This document shows positions 58,574 through 64,000 of a stretch of DNA of 64,000 bases, in pieces. The translations under genes were made by a program, and so were the position numbers. How positions within the stretch are numbered: the first letter of the stretch is position 1; every line of letters starts with the position of its first letter. Source of the DNA: UTCHB3 sp008363265 (GTDB taxonomy: Bacteria > Bacteroidota > Ignavibacteria > Ignavibacteriales > Ignavibacteriaceae); contig BTUW01000002.1 of assembly GCA_045863055.1 (NCBI GenBank), positions 124,001 to 188,000 of the forward strand. Reading direction: 5' to 3'. Below the pieces are notes generated by a model. That model had not been told where the DNA came from, ran no database searches, and saw only the letters and a program-made list of their open reading frames with translations.

Positions 58574-60295
58574 CTATCCGAAGAGTCCTTCCCCTTCGAT
58601 CAGTTCCTTCGCGCTCTTAAGGGCAGCGCCCGTCACCTCTGAGCCGCTTATGAGCTTGGCGATCTCGTTCACCTTTTCGGTCTCCCCAAGCCTGTTAATG
58701 TGTGTCGAAGTGGCGCCGTCTTTCTCTATTTTTACAACTGAGAAGTGGATATCCGAAAAAGCGGCAATCTGCGGCAGGTGCGTTATGGCAATTATCTGGT
58801 GAAAGCGGGAAAGTGACTTAAGCGCCGCGCCAACTTTCTGCGCGATCCTGCCGCTTATACCCGTATCCACCTCATCGAAAACGAGAACCGGGATCATGTC
58901 CATTCCGGCAAGAACAGATTTGAGCGAGAGCATCACCCTTGAAACTTCACCTCCTGATGCAACTTTTACGAGTGGCTTGGGCACTTCGCCAGCGTTTGTT
59001 GAGATGTAAAACTCAACCTGATCGATACCGTATTTGTTGAATTTTAATCGTTCTCCGTTAACCACAACGAAATGGGTATCTTTTGCAGACGCTTCCTCAC
59101 GGGCCATATTCACAACAAACTGTCCGCTTTTTATTCCAAGATCAGCGAGTTTGTCAACTATACCGGATGACAGTTCATCCTTGGAGGCAGCGCGTTTTTG
59201 TGAAAGTTCAGCAGCGATAGTGCCGCAAACTTCCCTCTGTTTGGCGATCTGTTCGTTCAACCGGGCAATGTGGTCAGAAAAATTATCAGCGAGATCGATC
59301 TCCGAGAGTATCTTCTCACGGGTCTCGAGTACCGATTCAAGTGTTCCGCCGAACTTCTTTTTCAGTTGATTGATCGCCACCAGCCGTTCCCTGTAGGCCT
59401 CGAGTTTCCCGGGATCGAGATCGATCCGTTTCAAATAATCTCTTATGGTATCCGCGCTTCCCTGGATCGCGGCGAGCGCCTGATCCAGATCTGCGAGCAA
59501 TGGCTCGAACGAAGGATCAATTTTCGCGAGCGATTCAATGTCTTTTTTCGAGGAGTAAACGGTGTCGTAGGCCGAGCTTTCGCTGTCGTAAAGTTTTGCG
59601 AAGGATGACGAAGTAAGTGACAGCAACCTCTCGGCATTCTCGAGAATCTTGAGTTCTCTTTCAAGTTCCGCATCTTCTCCCGGCTGAGGGGCCACGGCAT
59701 CGATCTCTTTCAGCTTAAAAGCGTAAAATTCCCTCTTCTCCTTAAGTTCGTTCCGCTTAGCCTCGATCTCCCGCTGTTCTTCGAGCAGTTTCAGCAGCTT
59801 TCCCGACTCTTCAGCGAATTTCTCTTTTAGCGTCGTGGTTCTGGCAAAACTGTCAAGATAACCGATGTGATTATCAGCGTGCAGTATTGCCTGGTGTTCG
59901 TGCTGTCCGTGAAGGTCTACAAGGCTGTCGCCGATCTCTTTAAGCACCACAAGACTCACAGGGGTATCGTTCACGAATGCACGGCTGTTCCCTTTTACCG
60001 ACACTTCCCTTCTGATGATCAGTTCTTCACCCGGTTCGATCTCATTTACCGTAAGGACTTTTGATATCCTGTCCGCATCATCTCCCAACCGGAAGACACC
60101 CTCGACCACCGCCTTCTGCGAATCACTCCTAACCGATTCAACATATGCCCGTCCGCCAAGGATCAGACCGAGAGCATCGAGCATTATCGACTTTCCCGCT
60201 CCCGTCTCACCCGTGATGATATTAAGTCCGCGACCGAATTCGATCGTGACCTCTTTTATCAGGGCATAATCTTTAATGTAAAGGGTGGAGAGCAT
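58574..60295 (-). CDS. recN: DNA repair protein RecN
   Basis: SMC-like ATPase in double-strand break repair. Walker A ITGETGAGKSIMLDAL near residue 29, a long Glu/Lys-rich coiled coil at about 155-370, then ASGGEVSRVMLSLKSVL (signature) and PVLVFDEVDTGISGR (Walker B) and ITHLPQIAAFSD. 573 aa is normal. It starts 8 nt from a GAAATGT heptamer array. It is probably co-transcribed with hemW. Confidence 0.95.
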   Translation of the reverse strand: MLSTLYIKDYALIKEVTIEFGRGLNIITGETGAGKSIMLDALGLILGGRAYVESVRSDSQKAVVEGVFRLGDDADRISKVLTVNEIEPGEELIIRREVSVKGNSRAFVNDTPVSLVVLKEIGDSLVDLHGQHEHQAILHADNHIGYLDSFARTTTLKEKFAEESGKLLKLLEEQREIEAKRNELKEKREFYAFKLKEIDAVAPQPGEDAELERELKILENAERLLSLTSSSFAKLYDSESSAYDTVYSSKKDIESLAKIDPSFEPLLADLDQALAAIQGSADTIRDYLKRIDLDPGKLEAYRERLVAINQLKKKFGGTLESVLETREKILSEIDLADNFSDHIARLNEQIAKQREVCGTIAAELSQKRAASKDELSSGIVDKLADLGIKSGQFVVNMAREEASAKDTHFVVVNGERLKFNKYGIDQVEFYISTNAGEVPKPLVKVASGGEVSRVMLSLKSVLAGMDMIPVLVFDEVDTGISGRIAQKVGAALKSLSRFHQIIAITHLPQIAAFSDIHFSVVKIEKDGATSTHINRLGETEKVNEIAKLISGSEVTGAALKSAKELIEGEGLFG

Positions 60296-60302
60296 TTTTT
60301 TT

Positions 60303-60347
60303 GAAATGTGAAATGTGAAATGTTAAATGTGATCCGCCTGCGGCGGA
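60303..60347. repeat. GAAATGT heptamer array and palindrome upstream of recN
   Basis: GAAATGT three times and TAAATGT (60303-60330), then TCCGCCTGCGGCGGA at 60333-60347. The word is the reverse complement of the ACATTTC array before secA. Confidence 0.85.
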
Positions 60348-60398
60348 GTGAAGTATTAGTTAAATCTTTTCATTTACCACTGAAATAAAAAAAGGTGA

Positions 60399-60423
60399 AA
60401 GGGAGAGAATAACTCTCTCCCTT
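60399..60423 (-). terminator. Terminator after the DUF1232 gene
   Basis: 10-bp AAGGGAGAGA/TCTCTCCCTT stem extended by imperfect GGTGA/TCAACC pairing; it lies 30 nt past the stop of the leftward gene, followed on the minus strand by ACCTTTTTTT. Confidence 0.8.
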
Positions 60424-60453
60424 CAACCTCAAATATTCCGGTTCGGGTTCTAA

Positions 60454-60885
60454 TTAGCTGTCGTAATAGGACGACAGTTCGTGCCCGAGGAATTTCAGGA
60501 TCGATCCGATCACACCCATATCGTCCATATATCCGAACAGCGGGGCGATATCGGGTATTGCATCGATCGGGCTGATAAAATAGATAAGCCCTACAACGAC
60601 TACGGCTTTTCTATACCATGACACGAACGGATCAGTCATGTAATTGACAAGAGCGATAATGTCTCTTACAAAGGATATTTTAGTTCCGCTCTCTTCGAGT
60701 TTCTGCCAGATATTGGCATTAACATACTCGGCTCTTTTTTCATATTCAGCCTCGTTCTCGATGAAGTCGAAATTATAATCTCCCTCGTCACCATTATCCT
60801 TCAGACCCCCGTCGCTGGGGACATCATGAAAGTCGAGGTGCTCTTCACCCAGGTGGTCCAGGGTCTTGTCTTTTGGTTCTTCCAT
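60454..60885 (-). CDS. DUF1232 (YkvA-type) membrane-associated protein
   Basis: 143 aa. The N-terminal 60 residues are acidic and probably disordered. The C-terminal part has the DUF1232 signature: YRKAVVVVGLIYFISPIDAIPDIAPLFGYMDDMGVIG in pieces, with the central ISPIDAIPD. Role unknown; the family is widespread with hydrophobic segments that suggest membrane contact. It is 17 nt after the S9 peptidase gene, same direction. Confidence 0.87.
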   Translation of the reverse strand: MEEPKDKTLDHLGEEHLDFHDVPSDGGLKDNGDEGDYNFDFIENEAEYEKRAEYVNANIWQKLEESGTKISFVRDIIALVNYMTDPFVSWYRKAVVVVGLIYFISPIDAIPDIAPLFGYMDDMGVIGSILKFLGHELSSYYDS

Positions 60886-60902
60886 GACAACCTCTCTATT
60901 TT

Positions 60903-62936
60903 TTATTTCGCTGGTGTATAATGCTTTTCAAACCAGTCATAGACTGTAAGCCACCAGAGTCTTGAGTTCTGTGGTTTTGCAACAAAATGAGTTTCATCGG
61001 GGTAATATAAAAATTTGCTTTCAATTCCCAAGCGCTGAAGTGAAGTAAAAAGCTGAAAAGCCTGCTCTTCGGGCACTCTAAAGTCTTTTGCGCCGTGAAC
61101 TACAAGCATTGGGGTTTTGCAATTGTGGATAAAGCGGTGTGGTGACCACTTTTCGTACTCTTTTCTCTTCTCCCAGGGGGTTCCACCGAACTCCCACTCA
61201 GGGAACCAAAGCTGCTCGGTTGTGCCGAACATGCTTTCGAGGTTGAAGACTCCCGCGTGCGACACCAGGGCTTTGAACCTGTTGGTATGCCCGGCTATCC
61301 AGTTGATCATGTATCCGCCGTAAGATGCGCCCGCGGCAAAGGTGTTGTTCTTGTCGATATAACTGAATTTCTTGATCGCGTAATCATAGACATTCATCAG
61401 GTCGGTGTAAACTTTGCCGCCCCAGTCTTTTGATATCTCATCAGTGAACTTCTGACCGTAGCCGATACTTCCCCTCGGGTTTGGGGCTATAACAACGTAA
61501 CCGCCGGCTGCGAACATCTGAAGGTTCCACCGGTAGTGGAAATCATCGTTCCAATGACCCTGAGGTCCGCCATGCACGAGGAATATCATCGGATATTTAA
61601 CATTTGGATCAAATCCGGCCGGTTTTAGAATGATCGACTGAACGGGTGTGCCGTTCGCGCCCTTTGTAGTGAAAGTCTCAATATCATTCATCCAGAGCTG
61701 ATTTGTTACTGCCTGGTTCACATATGTGACGCGCATCAGACCGGAGCCGTCAACATTGGCTGAGAATACCTCGAACGGCATCGTCGTTGACTGCTTTCTG
61801 AAGAAGAACTTTGTGCCGTTGGCTGCAAGATTCAGATCAGCAATGTTGTGTCCCTTAAGTATTGTGGTAAGCTTCTTGCTCGCAACATCCACACTGTAAA
61901 CCTGGTTGTAAACTTCGAACGGAGCGATAAAATAGATGGTTTTACTGTCCGGCGACCAGACAAGGTTATCAGCAGTAAGGTCAAAACCTTTGGAGATGTC
62001 GGTCAGTGTTCCGCCCGTTCTGTCGAAGAGCATTATCCTCTTCTTGTCGGCTTCAAATCCTTTTCTCTCCATTGAAGTGAAGGCGATGTACTTCCCATCG
62101 GGTGAGTAAACAGGTTCGCAGTCGCTACCTTCACTTTTTGATATCTTAATATGCTTTGGAGGAGCGCCGTTTATGACCTCCTGGAGGTTAACTGTCCAGA
62201 TATCGTTGTTGGTACTGGTAGCGAGGAATTTATCCTTGTTTGCTGTGAAAACCGCTTCCTTGCCATCGGGTGAAAAATTAAAATCGTTTTCTGATCCCAA
62301 AGCAACAGGCGGCACATCATAATATGCCCCCGGGGTAAGTTCATAGGCTTTTTTGGATGCTAAATCAAGGAGGAAAAGGAGGCTTCTTTTGTCGCCTCTC
62401 CACCTGTTGAAATCGCGGTAGTATAGTTCGGTAAAGATCGAGGCTTTAACCTTGCTTTCCTCGGCCTTGAAGTCCCGGGTCGAGTTGCACTCATTCTCCA
62501 GTCCGCAGGAAGGATAAACCGAGGAAGTAAAAAGGACATACTTACCGTCGTTCGAGAATTTAAATGAGTTAACGCCTGAGACATACGCTGTCACCTGCTC
62601 TTCACCCGTACCGTCAGGATTGCAGAGATAGATCTGATCGTTGAATATATAGGCAAGTTTGTTCAGCGCCGGTACAAAAGCGGGTGAACTTTCATCTTTT
62701 TCGCTTGTTTTAACTCCCTTGGGGGCTGAACCATCGCTACTCACGGCATGGATGCTGCTGTTCCCTTTGTTCAGTTCCATGCTGTAAACAGAAGATGCAT
62801 AGAATATTTTGCTACCGTCAGGGGTAACAGTGATCTTTCCGATCCTCTCCATGGCCCAAAGATCATCAATGGTCATCAGTCGTTTTTGGGGCATAACGGC
62901 AATACTCATCAAGAATATGAACAGAAAAACTCTCAA
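60903..62936 (-). CDS. S9-family prolyl oligopeptidase-like serine peptidase, exported
   Basis: 677 aa with an N-terminal signal (MRVFLFIFLMSIAVMPQ). Residues to about 400 are a WD40-like/TolB-like propeller (SPDGKYIAFTS, SPDSKTIYFIA). The C-terminal alpha/beta-hydrolase domain has the nucleophile S538 in GASYGGYM, preceded by FLVHGGPQGHW; Asp and His of the triad are in VVHGAKDFRVPEEQ and YPDETHFVAKPQN. Acylaminoacyl-peptidase or dipeptidyl-peptidase activity is likely; probably periplasmic. Followed by the DUF1232 gene. Confidence 0.93.
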   Translation of the reverse strand: MRVFLFIFLMSIAVMPQKRLMTIDDLWAMERIGKITVTPDGSKIFYASSVYSMELNKGNSSIHAVSSDGSAPKGVKTSEKDESSPAFVPALNKLAYIFNDQIYLCNPDGTGEEQVTAYVSGVNSFKFSNDGKYVLFTSSVYPSCGLENECNSTRDFKAEESKVKASIFTELYYRDFNRWRGDKRSLLFLLDLASKKAYELTPGAYYDVPPVALGSENDFNFSPDGKEAVFTANKDKFLATSTNNDIWTVNLQEVINGAPPKHIKISKSEGSDCEPVYSPDGKYIAFTSMERKGFEADKKRIMLFDRTGGTLTDISKGFDLTADNLVWSPDSKTIYFIAPFEVYNQVYSVDVASKKLTTILKGHNIADLNLAANGTKFFFRKQSTTMPFEVFSANVDGSGLMRVTYVNQAVTNQLWMNDIETFTTKGANGTPVQSIILKPAGFDPNVKYPMIFLVHGGPQGHWNDDFHYRWNLQMFAAGGYVVIAPNPRGSIGYGQKFTDEISKDWGGKVYTDLMNVYDYAIKKFSYIDKNNTFAAGASYGGYMINWIAGHTNRFKALVSHAGVFNLESMFGTTEQLWFPEWEFGGTPWEKRKEYEKWSPHRFIHNCKTPMLVVHGAKDFRVPEEQAFQLFTSLQRLGIESKFLYYPDETHFVAKPQNSRLWWLTVYDWFEKHYTPAK

Positions 62937-63043
62937 GGCTTCACCTCTTTTGTCTTATAAAAAGCGCTTATTAATGAATGAAAATTTACAAAAAATTAGC
63001 GGAATCTTTCCGTGTGATTTTTGAGTGCCATTTAAAATATAAA

Positions 63044-63081
63044 GAGGCTGCAACCGGGTGACGGCACCGGCTACAGCCTCA
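63044..63081 (-). terminator. Terminator-like hairpin after the partial T9SS gene
   Basis: GAGGCTG/CAGCCTC outer stem with an inner CCGGGTG/CACCGG stem, 20 nt past the stop. The minus-strand tail (TTTATATTTT) is only moderately T-rich. Confidence 0.6.
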
Positions 63082-63100
63082 GGGATTTAGGGGGAAAACC

Positions 63101-64000
63101 TTACTTAAGCAGGTTCATCTTCCTTACCGCGGTGTTCGATCCGGCGGTAATTCTGTAGATATAAACTCCGCTTGGAATGTTTGATCCGCTAAACTCAACT
63201 TTGTGGTATCCGGCGTCCATTTTCTGGTTAAGAATTGTCGCCACTTCTTCACCGATCGTGTTGTAAACTTTCAATGTAACCACTTCGTCCGCAGGCAACA
63301 CGAATGAGATCGATGTCGATGGGTTGAACGGATTCGGGTAGTTCTGCATCAGCGTAAATGTTGCAGGGCTACCGACCTCAACCTCATTCTTCAGATCGTG
63401 ATACTCGTAGGTACCGTCGAAGTCAACCTGTTTCAGCCTGTAGGAGTATCTTCCGGTTGTAACCTCATCGACAAACGAGTAAGAGTTACCGCCTGTTGTG
63501 GTACCTTTACCACGGACATAACCGGCTTCGGTCCAGCTACCGTCGGTGGTTTTTCTTTCAATATAGAAGCCACTGTTGTTGGTTTCTGTCGCTGTTTTCC
63601 AGCTAAGGATAACGGTCTTACCGTTAACTTCTGCCGAGAATGAAGCAAGTTCCACAGGTATCACTGTTGGGAGCGGGATCTTGAAGACGGATGCCGCTGC
63701 ACCGCTTGCACCACTCGTAGCGTAAATGGTATCAGGATGTGCAAGCCACATCGAGAAGATGTTGCTTGAGAGCCCCGTGGCATAACCGGTCCAGTTTGTG
63801 CCCGCATCGGTTGAGCGGTAAAGGGTTCCATTGGCCCCTGCCACATAGATCTCGTTCCTGCCTCTCGTAACCACTGCATAATTCTGGAAGGTAGAGAAAG
63901 CCGGGGGGTAACCGGTGGCTGCCCATGTCAGACCGCCATCCGAGGTTGACCAGACATAACCAATTCCGCTGACCCCGGTTGATCCTACCGCATAGCCAAA
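63101..64000 (-). CDS. BNR-repeat/T9SS-sorted secreted protein, C-terminal part
   Basis: The frame is open to the window edge, so this is the last 299 residues of a longer protein. BNR/Asp-box repeats near the edge (VWSTSDGGLTW, LYRSTDAGTNW), then a fibronectin-type or beta-sandwich module (PVELASFSAEVNGKTVILSWKTATE in pieces) and a type A T9SS sorting domain (NYPNPFNPSTSISF ... SGVYIYRITAG ... AVRKMNLLK). Third such protein in the window, with a different linker from the two at 31-38 kb. An internal GTG start at 63874 is not the true start. Confidence 0.93.
   Translation of the reverse strand, partial: FGYAVGSTGVSGIGYVWSTSDGGLTWAATGYPPAFSTFQNYAVVTRGRNEIYVAGANGTLYRSTDAGTNWTGYATGLSSNIFSMWLAHPDTIYATSGASGAAASVFKIPLPTVIPVELASFSAEVNGKTVILSWKTATETNNSGFYIERKTTDGSWTEAGYVRGKGTTTGGNSYSFVDEVTTGRYSYRLKQVDFDGTYEYHDLKNEVEVGSPATFTLMQNYPNPFNPSTSISFVLPADEVVTLKVYNTIGEEVATILNQKMDAGYHKVEFSGSNIPSGVYIYRITAGSNTAVRKMNLLK

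Overview
This window is a piece of a chromosome, most likely a metagenome-assembled scaffold (it contains a 100-N gap), from a member of the Bacteroidota/Chlorobi/Ignavibacteriota group; I favour an Ignavibacteria-like lineage. The evidence is: proteins ending in a type IX secretion sorting domain with the NYPNPFNPST signature, a one-subunit b558-type succinate dehydrogenase anchor, long-form IspG, a long SecA with a SEC-C zinc tail, and several Bacteroidota-type TAnnTTTG promoter elements. Non-ATG starts are common. No prophage, CRISPR, tRNA or rRNA gene is visible.

Layout. 1-5 kb: 5' end of obg, an unknown gene, and the sdhCAB operon, all leftward. 5-9.6 kb: an outer-membrane-type protein, then a rightward group with an archaeal-like UbiA prenyltransferase (apparently starting at CTG), rnhB and a DUF5009 membrane protein. 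9.7-19 kb: dnaG, ispG, a possible attenuator or small RNA, nif3-like, a zinc-ribbon protein, a four-helix-bundle gene, the RNase P RNA gene and recJ. 19-31.5 kb: menG, rsmA, a ROK kinase, a PEGA/FGE-domain protein, an ABC-F ATPase and the leftward operon glnE - DUF2723 - phosphoglucose/phosphomannose isomerase. 31.5-38 kb: two paralogous secreted BNR-repeat/T9SS proteins around a small lipoprotein. 38-46.6 kb: KamA-type radical SAM protein, secA, glnB (PII), a TPR lipoprotein and an AlbA_2 regulator. 46.7-50.5 kb: a tightly overlapping leftward operon (MBL hydrolase, Rieske protein, queG, rlmN, trmH-like). 50.6-56.3 kb: FAD oxidoreductase, ferredoxin, a small unknown gene, a transposase between two hairpin-repeat arrays, and an ECF sigma/anti-sigma pair divergent from two small membrane proteins. 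56-64 kb: trxB, hemW, recN, DUF1232, an S9 peptidase and the 3' part of a third T9SS protein.

The most unusual content is repeat structure. (1) A HUH/Y1 transposase sits between two oppositely oriented arrays of 47-53-bp hairpin units. The hairpin stems differ between arrays by paired (compensatory) changes, which is what a REP/RAYT-like system would give. (2) Intergenic spaces are filled with short arrays of period-7 repeats of many different 7-mers. They often occur in inverted pairs and in eight cases start at or within 6 nt of a stop codon. Such repeats have also entered coding sequence in frame (ispG; an octamer array plus palindromes in the DUF2723 gene). (3) A 15-bp palindrome family (TCCGCC-TGC-GGCGGA) recurs beside these arrays. 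Other points worth checking are a ~140-nt expansion in the RNase P RNA, a strong terminator ending 2 nt before the nif3 start codon, and a symmetrical pair of ECF-type promoters around the sigma factor gene.
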